Source: DATDOO01 sp035293245 (GTDB lineage Bacteria > Pseudomonadota > Gammaproteobacteria > Methylococcales > Methylococcaceae). From it: a DNA stretch of 11,357 bases. The position numbers were made by a program, and so were the translations under genes. The stretch is from positions 1 through 11,357 of the forward strand of contig DATDOO010000077.1 of the NCBI GenBank assembly GCA_035293245.1, in the 5' to 3' direction. This document shows positions 5,793 to 11,357 of this stretch, piece by piece. The notes under the pieces are model-generated. The model did no database searches. It worked only from the letters and a program-made list of their open reading frames with translations, and had not been told where the DNA came from. Each line of letters begins with the position of its first letter. Positions within the stretch are counted from its first letter, which is position 1.

Positions 5793-6560
5793 TCAGTGCT
5801 TCATGGGATGCAGAACGAAGGGGTTCAGCATCGGGAAGGCCGCCATCAGCGCTAATAAGATCATTGTTATGCCCACTGCGCTGCGGAACCTGCGCATGTG
5901 GGAGAGGCGCACCATCCACGTAGTCATTATACCCACCCCCACCACGGCGGGCAAAGTGCCCACCCCGAACGCCAGCATGGTCAATCCACTGTGCAGCACG
6001 TGGCCGCCGGTCGCGGCCAACTGCACGCCGATCTCCGGAACATGCCCGCTGGTTGCCGCCAGCGCCAGCGCCGCATAGACCAGGCCGCAGGGCAGCCAGC
6101 CCCACACCATGCCGAAGACGAAGGCTTTCGGTAAGGTTTCCACCGGCAGCAAGCGGCGACCGTAGGGCTCGATGCGCCGCCACAACGCGCCGCCGGCCTT
6201 TTCGATGTAGGCAAAGCGCGGAAACCAGCCGGCAATGTGCAAGCCCGCGCCGGCCATGATGAGGGCGGAAACAATCTGCAACACGCGGTGCCCCTGGCCA
6301 TCGCCGAAGGGCAGACTCAGCACGTGCCCCAGCAGTCCGGCGAGGAATCCGGCCAGGGTGTAGCTGGAAATGCGCCCCAGGTTGTAGCTGAGCACGAAAG
6401 GCAGCAGCAGGGATTTGTGCTCGCGGATCGCCGGCTTGAGGCTGAGGGTCAGGGTGCCGATGATGGAGCCGCACATGCCGAAACAGTGCAAGGCACTGAA
6501 CAGGCCCATCATCAAGGCCACCAGGTAGGACGCGGTGAAAGTCGGGTCGAAATGCATCAT
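5793..6560 (-). CDS. DsbD_2/UreH-like membrane protein ('sulfite exporter TauE/SafE family'), HCxGMCG type
   Basis: The 255-residue protein has about six hydrophobic segments (around 11-40, 52-80, 93-112, 145-170, 192-216 and 227-248). It carries the paired motifs of this family: HCFGMCG (25-31) near the first helix and WLPCGLVYAAL (155-165) in the middle. Members sit next to cytochrome oxidase assembly or metal-handling genes in many proteobacteria, and Cys/His/Met in the first motif suggest a copper or thiol role. The name TauE/SafE is an automatic label and sulfite export is not shown. Odd point: residues 167-174 and 181-188 (LAATSGHV, LAATGGHV) are near copies between the second motif and the next helix. 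The start is ATG at 6558-6560. There is no Shine-Dalgarno sequence, and a candidate extended -10 box sits seven bases away, which fits a leaderless mRNA. Confidence 0.85.
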   Translation of the reverse strand: MMHFDPTFTASYLVALMMGLFSALHCFGMCGSIIGTLTLSLKPAIREHKSLLLPFVLSYNLGRISSYTLAGFLAGLLGHVLSLPFGDGQGHRVLQIVSALIMAGAGLHIAGWFPRFAYIEKAGGALWRRIEPYGRRLLPVETLPKAFVFGMVWGWLPCGLVYAALALAATSGHVPEIGVQLAATGGHVLHSGLTMLAFGVGTLPAVVGVGIMTTWMVRLSHMRRFRSAVGITMILLALMAAFPMLNPFVLHPMKH

Positions 6561-6566
6561 GGGAGA

Positions 6567-6577
6567 ACGCTAGCACA
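6567..6577 (-). promoter_or_regulatory. Candidate extended -10 promoter giving a leaderless mRNA for the DsbD_2-like gene
   Basis: On the minus strand TGTGC (6573-6577) is followed by TAGCGT (6567-6572). Counting from the -10 box, position +1 falls on 6560, the A of the ATG. No ribosome-binding site is present upstream of this ATG. A similar TGTGCTA stretch occurs before nadA (8960-8970). The -35 region is not recognisable. Confidence 0.4.
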
Positions 6578-6601
6578 GGAGACGGCTGCGCCGGTAGTTC
6601 G

Positions 6602-7801
6602 TCATGCTTCAAGCGACCAACGTCCCGCCAGCACAAACGGCGCATGGCCCGTATTCAACCCGCTCACGCGCAAGCGTTTCAGGTTGTCGTGGCGTAGCAG
6701 CACTTCCCCGTTGCGTTCGGCGGAAACGGCCAGAGAAAAAAAATACACGCCGGGGTTCATATCCAGGGGACCCAAATCCACGCTCAAGGTAAACGGCTGG
6801 CCGGGATTGTGGATTGCAAAGCCGGCGAAATCCGAATCGCACTGCAACACCCCTTGCAGGTCCGGCGTGGTCAGCGTCAGCGACAGGTGGGGACGGGCAA
6901 TGGCTGCGTCTACAGCAAGGCGCAGCCTGACCGCGAGGGAATCCCCCTGCTCGATGCACTCCGTCTCGGCGCCATCCGCCAGCATCGCGACGTCCTCAAT
7001 CCGCGCCAGCCCGGTTCCGGAAGCCACGCTCGGCGCGTCCACGTCGCAATGGGCGTAATAGGTATTGATGCCGCGCGCGACATCTTCGCCGGCATAGGCG
7101 GCCTCGCTTTTGTCCAGCACCAGGATGCGGTTGCAGGCACGGGCGATTTGCGGCATGTGGTGGGACACGAACACGACGGCCGAACGGCGGCTCAACAGCG
7201 GAATCTGGTTGAGGCAGCGGGCGCGGAATCGCGCGTCGCTCAGAGCCAGCACCTCGTCCAGCAAGACGAGTTCCGTGGGGAAGTGCGCGATCAAGGCAAA
7301 GCCCAGCCGCACCATCATGCCGCTGGAATACCCCTTGACCGGCGTGTCGAGAAATTCGCCCAGTTCGGCGAAGGCGGCGACGGCCGCCAGTTGGGCTTCG
7401 GCCTCGCGCGCCCCGTAGCCCTGCTGCTGCGCCCAGGCGAAGAGGTTTTCGCGTCCGGTCAGCAAGGGATGCAGGCCGGCCCCGGCCTCGATCATCGCAC
7501 CAATGCGGCCCTGCACCCGAATCCTGCCGACACTGGCCAGGACGTTGCCGGCAAGCATTTTCAACAAGGTGCTTTTGCCGGCGCCGTTGGGACCGACGAT
7601 GCCCAGGCAATCGCCCTGGCGGATTTGCAAACAGAGGTCGCGCACGGCCCAGAACTCGCCGGGACGCAAGGTTTGCGCTCTTCGCTTCCCCGGCAGCAAC
7701 GCGCGCAGGCCGTCCCGCGCAGCATAGGCGAGCGCGCGGCGCGGCGAGCGGCAATACTTCTTGCCGACGCCGTCGATTTCGACCAGAACCGGCGCGTCCA
7801 T
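6602..7801 (-). CDS. Wzt/TagH-like ABC ATPase for polysaccharide export, with C-terminal Wzt_C-type domain
   Basis: The 399-residue protein has two parts. Residues 1-250 form the ATPase: Walker A GPNGAGKST (70-78), the KGYSSGMMVRLGFAL signature (156-170) typical of Wzt/TagH exporters, Walker B LVLLDE (178-183), DEVLALSD, and switch His214 in FVSHH. Residues about 265-399 look like the beta-sandwich Wzt_C domain that binds the end of the exported glycan (YFFSLAVSAERNGEVLLRHD segment, near 353-372). The family moves O-antigen, capsule or teichoic-acid chains across the inner membrane with a Wzm permease. No permease or glycosyltransferase gene lies nearby, so it is an orphan in this window. ATG at 7799-7801 is 20 bases after the nadA stop and gives the normal N-terminus. 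No clear ribosome-binding site is seen, so coupling to nadA translation is likely. Confidence 0.92.
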   Translation of the reverse strand: MDAPVLVEIDGVGKKYCRSPRRALAYAARDGLRALLPGKRRAQTLRPGEFWAVRDLCLQIRQGDCLGIVGPNGAGKSTLLKMLAGNVLASVGRIRVQGRIGAMIEAGAGLHPLLTGRENLFAWAQQQGYGAREAEAQLAAVAAFAELGEFLDTPVKGYSSGMMVRLGFALIAHFPTELVLLDEVLALSDARFRARCLNQIPLLSRRSAVVFVSHHMPQIARACNRILVLDKSEAAYAGEDVARGINTYYAHCDVDAPSVASGTGLARIEDVAMLADGAETECIEQGDSLAVRLRLAVDAAIARPHLSLTLTTPDLQGVLQCDSDFAGFAIHNPGQPFTLSVDLGPLDMNPGVYFFSLAVSAERNGEVLLRHDNLKRLRVSGLNTGHAPFVLAGRWSLEA

Positions 7802-7821
7802 CGTTCGCGCTGATGTGCTTT

Positions 7822-8925
7822 TCAGGCCAGTTGCAGCATGCGGTCCAGCGCGAGGCGCGCCGGCCGCGCGTCCTCCTCCGGAACCTGGATGCGGTTGACC
7901 ACATGCCCCGCGACCAGATTCTCCAGCACCCACAACAGGTGCTGCGGGTCGGTGCGGAACATGGTGGAGCACATGCACACCATGGGCGACATGAAATGCA
8001 CTTCCACGCCCCTGGGCCGCATTTCCTCGGCCAGCCGGTTGACCAGATTCAGTTCCGTACCCACCAGCCAGCGCGTGCCGGGTTCGGCGGCGCGCACGAT
8101 TTTGAGGATGGTTTCGGTGGAGCCGAGGAAGTCGGATTTTTCGCAAACCTCGAAACTGCATTCAGGGTGGGAAACGACCCGGGTGTCCGGATAGCGGGCG
8201 CGGAACTGGTCAATGTGCTCGGGACGGAACACCTGGTGCACCGAACAGAAACCTTGCCAGAGAATGATCCTGGCCTTGCGGATTTGCTCGGGCGTTAGCC
8301 CTCCGAGGGGCTTGGCGAAATCCCACAGCACCATCTCCTCCAGGGGGATGCCCATGCGGTAGCCGGTATTGCGCCCCAGATGCTGGTCGGGGAAGAACAG
8401 CACTTTCCCCCGCTGCGCAAAACTCCATTCCAGCACGGTCCGGGCATTGCTGGAGGTGCAGACGATGCCGCCATGCCGCCCGCAGAAGGCTTTCAGGTCG
8501 GCGGCGGAATTGATGTAGGTCACCGGCGTGATGCCGGTTTCCACGTCCAGCACTTCGGCCAGTTCGCGCCAGCAGCGCTCCACGTTGGCCCGGTTGGCCA
8601 TGTCCGCCATGGAACAGCCCGCCGCCAGGTCCGGCAGGATGGCCACCTGCTCGGACCGGGACAGGATGTCCGCCACCTCGGCCATGAAATGCACGCCGCA
8701 AAAGACGATGTATTCGGCTTTCGACTGCGCCGCCTCGCGCGACAAGCGGAGCGAATCGCCGGTGAAATCGGCGTGGCGGAACACTTCGTCGCGCTGGTAG
8801 TGATGGCCGAGAATCACGCACTTATCGCCCAGTTCGCGCCGGGCGGCGTCGATGCGCGCCTCGCACTCGGCATCGCCGAGAAGAGCGTAATTTTCGATGG
8901 GGTAAGGAGATGCGGTAGCGGGCAT
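7822..8925 (-). CDS. nadA: Quinolinate synthase NadA
   Basis: NadA condenses iminoaspartate (from NadB) with dihydroxyacetone phosphate to quinolinate, the first committed product of de novo NAD synthesis, using a [4Fe-4S] cluster. The three cluster-ligand cysteines are recognisable: in FCGVHFMAE, in LWQGFCSVHQVF, and in PMVCMCSTMFR. The active-site stretches VILGHHYQRDEV, TYINSAADLKAFCG, CTSSNA, FFPDQHLGRNTG and SHPECSFEVCEKSDF are all present. I prefer ATG at 8923-8925 (367 residues, slightly longer than the E. coli enzyme). A TTG 24 bases upstream in the same frame is possible. Neither start has a clear Shine-Dalgarno sequence. nadA is the first gene of the minus-strand series and is divergent from glgC. 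Confidence 0.97.
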   Translation of the reverse strand: MPATASPYPIENYALLGDAECEARIDAARRELGDKCVILGHHYQRDEVFRHADFTGDSLRLSREAAQSKAEYIVFCGVHFMAEVADILSRSEQVAILPDLAAGCSMADMANRANVERCWRELAEVLDVETGITPVTYINSAADLKAFCGRHGGIVCTSSNARTVLEWSFAQRGKVLFFPDQHLGRNTGYRMGIPLEEMVLWDFAKPLGGLTPEQIRKARIILWQGFCSVHQVFRPEHIDQFRARYPDTRVVSHPECSFEVCEKSDFLGSTETILKIVRAAEPGTRWLVGTELNLVNRLAEEMRPRGVEVHFMSPMVCMCSTMFRTDPQHLLWVLENLVAGHVVNRIQVPEEDARPARLALDRMLQLA

Positions 8926-8959
8926 GGAGGGGTCAAGAGGAAGAGCCAACGGGCGGGCG

Positions 8960-8970
8960 ATGGTAGCACA
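8960..8970 (-). promoter_or_regulatory. Candidate extended -10 promoter for nadA
   Basis: On the minus strand TGTGC (8966-8970) precedes TACCAT (8960-8965), four of six matches to TATAAT with the TG extension. It predicts an RNA start near 8953, about 28 bases before the preferred ATG. The -35 region is poor. It resembles the element before the DsbD_2-like gene. Confidence 0.35.
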
Positions 8971-9128
8971 GCGGCGGGGCCGCGGTTACCCTCGCTTTTG
9001 TCTGATTCGGAGTGCCTTCGTAGTCCCGTCGGCCAAAGCCGTATTCCGGCCATCGCTTCGGACCCGGACAGCGGGAACGGGGGATATTGGGGGCGCGATT
9101 TTCCGGGTGCAAGAATCGGAATCTGATC

Positions 9129-9134
9129 TATTAT
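9129..9134 (+). promoter_or_regulatory. Candidate -10 box for glgC
   Basis: TATTAT at 9129-9134 has five of six matches to the sigma-70 -10 consensus, in an AT-rich patch of an otherwise GC-rich gap. No good -35 is seen 16-18 bases upstream. It predicts an RNA start near 9141 and a leader of about 110 bases that includes the hairpin at 9167-9185. Confidence 0.3.
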
Positions 9135-9166
9135 TTGAGCTTAGCGTTTGAAAATCGAGCTTTCCG

Positions 9167-9185
9167 GATCGACAGGGTGTCGATC
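9167..9185 (+). promoter_or_regulatory. Perfect 8-bp palindrome in the glgC leader
   Basis: GATCGACA and TGTCGATC flank a three-base loop (GGG). It lies between the candidate glgC promoter and its ribosome-binding site. It could be a dyad operator or a leader hairpin. There is no U tract after it, so it is not a terminator. Confidence 0.4.
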
Positions 9186-9250
9186 AATCCGTTCTTTCAT
9201 TTCACGAATCCGCGTCGCAGCGTCAAATCTGTCGGCACGAGGAGGAGTTC

Positions 9251-10561
9251 ATGACGGCAGGAAGGGAATGTTTTCACTTCGATAACTGTTTACTCAAGCG
9301 CGAAAAGAACCCCCGATTCGTCAGCGAAATCGTTCGCAGCACTTACGCCGTAGTGCTCGCCGGCGGGCGCGGCAGCCGGCTGAGGCAGCTCACCGACTGG
9401 CGCGCCAAACCCGCCGTACCTTTCGGCGGCAAACTGCGCATCATCGACTTTCCGCTGTCCAACTGCGTCAATTCGGGAGTCCGGCGCATCGGCGTCGTCA
9501 CCCAATACAAAGCCCACAGCCTGATTCGCCACATCCGGCACGGCTGGAGTTTTTTGCCGCCCAATCTGAACGAATTCATCGACGTACTCCCGGCGCAACA
9601 GCGGCTCGAAGAAAGCTGGTACCAGGGCACGGCGGATGCCGTCTACCAGAATCTGGACATCCTGCATTGCGATTGCCCCGCGTACGTGCTGATCCTGGGC
9701 GGCGACCATGTGTACAAAATGGACTACGGCAGGCTGCTGGCCGACCATGTGGCAAAGGGCGCGGACCTGACCGTCGCCTGCATCGACGTCCCCCTCGACG
9801 ACGCCAAATACTTCGGCGTGATGCAAGTGGACGAGCGAGAGCGAATCACCGATTTCCAGGAGAAACCCGAGCACCCGACGCCCCTGCCGGGCCATACGGA
9901 CAAGGCGCTGGCGAGCATGGGCATTTACGTGTTTACCGCGCAGTTTTTGTACGACGAATTGCGCCGGGATGCCCAGGACGGCACCTCCAACCACGATTTC
10001 GGCAAGGACCTGATCCCTTATCTGGTGCCGCGCGCCCGGGTTTACGCCCACCGCTTCGCCACCAGTTGCGTGAATTTGGTGGGCGACCTGCCCTACTGGC
10101 GAGACGTGGGCACCATCGACGCCTACTGGGAAGCCAACCTCGACCTTACCCAGGTCGTTCCCGACCTTAATCTGTACGACGACAGCTGGCCGATCTGGAG
10201 CGCCGAACAACAGTTCGCCCCGGCCAAGTTCGTCTTCGACGACGACGGCCATCGCGGACAGGCCTGGGACTCGCTGGTGTCAGGGGGTTGCATCGTCAGC
10301 GGCGCGACCGTGCGGCGTTCCCTGCTATCCACCAAGGTAAGGGTCGAGAGCTACGCCTACATCGAGGACTCGGTCATCCTGCCCGAAGTCGTCGTGGGCC
10401 GGCGTGCCTCCCTGAGGCGCGCCGTGGTCGACAAGCGCTGCCGGCTCCCGGACGGATTGACGGTGGGCGAGAACCCCGACGAAGATCGCAGACGGTTTTA
10501 CGTGACTGAGAAAGGCGTCACCTTGATCACACCCGAGATGCTCGGCCAGGAGAGGCCGTAA
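9251..10561 (+). CDS. glgC: Glucose-1-phosphate adenylyltransferase (ADP-glucose pyrophosphorylase)
   Basis: GlgC makes ADP-glucose and PPi from ATP and glucose-1-phosphate, the controlled first step of bacterial glycogen synthesis. The 436-residue length is close to the E. coli enzyme. Motifs appear in order: nucleotide loop VVLAGGRGSRLRQLT (34-48), RAKPAVPFGGKLRIIDFPLS (51-70), QGTADAVYQN (125-134), LGGDHVYKMDY with catalytic-type Asp152, FQEKP with glucose-1-phosphate Lys205, SNHDFGKDLIP (246-256) and YWRDVGTIDAYWEANLDL (282-299). A left-handed beta-helix domain follows (SLVSGGCIVSGATV onward, from 341). The ATG has an excellent GAGGAGG a few bases upstream. At the place of the E. coli activator-binding Lys39 there is a Trp (residue 50), while the allosteric Gln and Trp residues match (Gln85, Trp123). 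No other glycogen gene is in view, so it is not in a glg operon here. Confidence 0.97.
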   Translation: MTAGRECFHFDNCLLKREKNPRFVSEIVRSTYAVVLAGGRGSRLRQLTDWRAKPAVPFGGKLRIIDFPLSNCVNSGVRRIGVVTQYKAHSLIRHIRHGWSFLPPNLNEFIDVLPAQQRLEESWYQGTADAVYQNLDILHCDCPAYVLILGGDHVYKMDYGRLLADHVAKGADLTVACIDVPLDDAKYFGVMQVDERERITDFQEKPEHPTPLPGHTDKALASMGIYVFTAQFLYDELRRDAQDGTSNHDFGKDLIPYLVPRARVYAHRFATSCVNLVGDLPYWRDVGTIDAYWEANLDLTQVVPDLNLYDDSWPIWSAEQQFAPAKFVFDDDGHRGQAWDSLVSGGCIVSGATVRRSLLSTKVRVESYAYIEDSVILPEVVVGRRASLRRAVVDKRCRLPDGLTVGENPDEDRRRFYVTEKGVTLITPEMLGQERP

Positions 10562-10566
10562 GCGCC

Positions 10567-10586
10567 AAGGATGCAACGGCGTCCTT
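10567..10586 (+). terminator. Short stem-loop just after glgC, doubtful terminator
   Basis: AAGGATGC and GCGTCCTT form eight pairs (one G-U) around the loop AACG, starting six bases after the glgC stop. There is no T tract, so intrinsic termination would be weak. Read-through into the small membrane gene is possible. Confidence 0.3.
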
Positions 10587-10747
10587 CCCCGGCGGGCCGC
10601 GTGGGCGCCCTCGCAGCGCACCGCCGCCACCTTTTCCGCCCTGCGGCAGCTACCGCTCTTCTTGTCATTTACCCGATTCCGGCGCTACCTTCTCGCCTGA
10701 AATCGAAATGCAGGCACCGCCCCACTTACTCCTACCGGCCTCGAATC

Positions 10748-10936
10748 ATGACCACAAAGACCAAGTGTCTTGTCGTCCTATCGCTCATCGCCGTCGTCGA
10801 CATCTTGCCGATTCCGGTTCTGGGCATGATCGCCTTTTTCGTCATTCTCACCACGCCGCGCTGGTTCCTGGACCTGGTGATCAAACTCTATCGGGAATCG
10901 GAAGCCCACGAGGGGCCGCCGCCGGATCCCGAGTGA
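10748..10936 (+). CDS. Small hydrophobic protein of unknown function (62 residues)
   Basis: The product starts with a short basic stretch (MTTKTK). A long hydrophobic region spans about residues 7-36, which could be two short helices joined at the Pro pair (DILPIPVLG). A segment that looks amphipathic (WFLDLVIKLYRESEA) and an acidic, Pro-rich tail (PPPDPE) follow. It is probably anchored in the inner membrane. ATG 10748 is preferred because the longer in-frame start at 10571 would add a low-complexity, Arg/Ala-rich extension that looks non-coding. The ribosome-binding site is poor. It lies 186 bases after glgC on the same strand and converges on aspS. I do not recognise a family. The clear membrane-protein pattern argues that it is real, but conservation is untested. 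Confidence 0.55.
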   Translation: MTTKTKCLVVLSLIAVVDILPIPVLGMIAFFVILTTPRWFLDLVIKLYRESEAHEGPPPDPE

Positions 10937-10982
10937 AAAACCTTCCGGGCGCACCGGGCGCAAGGTACGGGAGAGGACGGCG

Positions 10983-11357
10983 CTAGGACGCGGCGTCCTT
11001 GGCCGGCGGCGTGCGCAGCCGGATGCCCAGTTCGCGCAACTGCGTCTCCGACGCCGGCGCGGGTGCGTCCACCAGCGGGCACCAGGCGGACTGGGTCTTG
11101 GGAAAGGCCATGACTTCGCGGATGGAGTGGGCGCCGGTCATGAGCATGACCAGCCGGTCCATGCCGAAGGCGATGCCGCCGTGCGGCGGCGCACCGTAGC
11201 GCAGGGCGTCGAGCAGGAAGCCGAATTTTTCCCGCGCCTCGTCCGCACCGATGCCGAGCAGGTCGAACACGGCGCTTTGCAGGTCGGTGCGGTGGATACG
11301 CACGGAACCGCCGCCGATTTCGCAGCCGTTGAGCACCATGTCGTAGGCGCGGGACAG
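10983..11357 (-). CDS. aspS: Aspartyl-tRNA synthetase, C-terminal part (5' end outside the window)
   Basis: The frame runs in from the right edge and ends at TAG (10983-10985), giving the last 124 residues. Class II synthetase features are visible: CEIGGGSVRIH (active-site strand region) and motif 3 as GAPPHGGIAFGMDRL with the ATP-binding Arg. The bacterial-type REVMAFPKTQSA stretch follows. AspS charges tRNA-Asp (or both tRNA-Asp and tRNA-Asn in non-discriminating forms). The fragment cannot tell which, since the anticodon-binding domain is missing. The C-terminal tail (about 20 residues rich in Ala, Pro and Arg) is ordinary. Confidence 0.96.
   Translation of the reverse strand: MSRAYDMVLNGCEIGGGSVRIHRTDLQSAVFDLLGIGADEAREKFGFLLDALRYGAPPHGGIAFGMDRLVMLMTGAHSIREVMAFPKTQSAWCPLVDAPAPASETQLRELGIRLRTPPAKDAAS

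Larger units (their letters stand above)
8926..9250. other. Divergent non-coding region between nadA and glgC (325 bases)
   Basis: No gene is supported here. It must hold the promoters of both divergent genes. On the nadA side there is an extended -10 candidate (8960-8970). On the glgC side there is TATTAT at 9129-9134, an 8-bp hairpin at 9167-9185, and a strong ribosome-binding site near 9241. Between about 8971 and 9120 I see nothing that I can name. Confidence 0.6.

Noticed and set aside
7802..8161. 120-residue extension of the Wzt-like ATPase
   Set aside because: It is the nadA gene read out of frame, and the ATG at 7801 gives the normal Wzt N-terminus.
9290..10252. 320-residue minus-strand open frame opposite glgC
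   Set aside because: It is an antisense shadow of a gene with unmistakable GlgC motifs. Long antisense frames are expected at this GC content.
10571..10747. Longer 121-residue version of the small membrane protein
   Set aside because: The added 59 residues are Arg/Ala/Pro-rich without pattern and overlap the stem-loop after glgC. The ATG at 10748 begins the plausible membrane protein.
10941..10965. Terminator between the small membrane gene and aspS
   Set aside because: There is a tandem CCGGGCGCA and some self-complementarity, but no stable single stem and no T tract on either strand.

Overview
The window reads as a GC-rich gammaproteobacterial chromosome segment. It carries a SUF Fe-S assembly operon with a SufU-type protein, a bacterial-type GlgC, NadA and AspS, and short intergenic gaps with palindromic repeats. 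A methanotroph or sulfur-oxidiser relative (for example Methylococcales) is an inference from overall gene style. No taxon marker fixes it.

Layout. On the plus strand, positions 1-857 hold the end of a suf operon: the C-terminal part of the cysteine desulfurase SufS, then a complete SufU overlapping it by one base. A long palindromic repeat (860-937) followed by T6 closes this operon. Positions 985-8925 are all minus-strand. Read in the direction of transcription they are nadA (quinolinate synthase), a Wzt-like polysaccharide-export ATPase, a DsbD_2/UreH-like ('TauE/SafE') membrane protein, a sigma-54 enhancer-binding regulator with no sensor domain, a perfect 14-bp terminator hairpin, an SsuABC/TauABC-type importer (binding protein, permease, ATPase with overlapping genes), a branched hairpin ending in T6, and a six-helix membrane protein of unknown function. 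A divergent gap (8926-9250) leads to plus-strand glgC, then a 62-residue membrane protein. The window ends inside minus-strand aspS (C-terminal 124 residues).

How the parts may work together. SufS passes persulfide sulfur to SufU, and NadA is itself a [4Fe-4S] enzyme, although its gene is not next to suf. The membrane protein and the sigma-54 activator form a tight pair. The activator is followed by the importer operon, from which it is insulated by a hairpin that lies almost on the importer's ribosome-binding site. Regulation of the importer by this activator is plausible from position only, and the importer's substrate cannot be read from the sequence. Wzt has no permease partner in the window. 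GlgC makes ADP-glucose for glycogen.

The most interesting non-coding signals are the hairpin between regulator and importer (4731-4771), the three-way-junction structure (1992-2063), the palindromic repeat (860-937), and a predicted leaderless start for the DsbD_2-like gene. I see no CRISPR array, insertion sequence, tRNA or rRNA, and nothing that I would call a clearly new multi-gene system.
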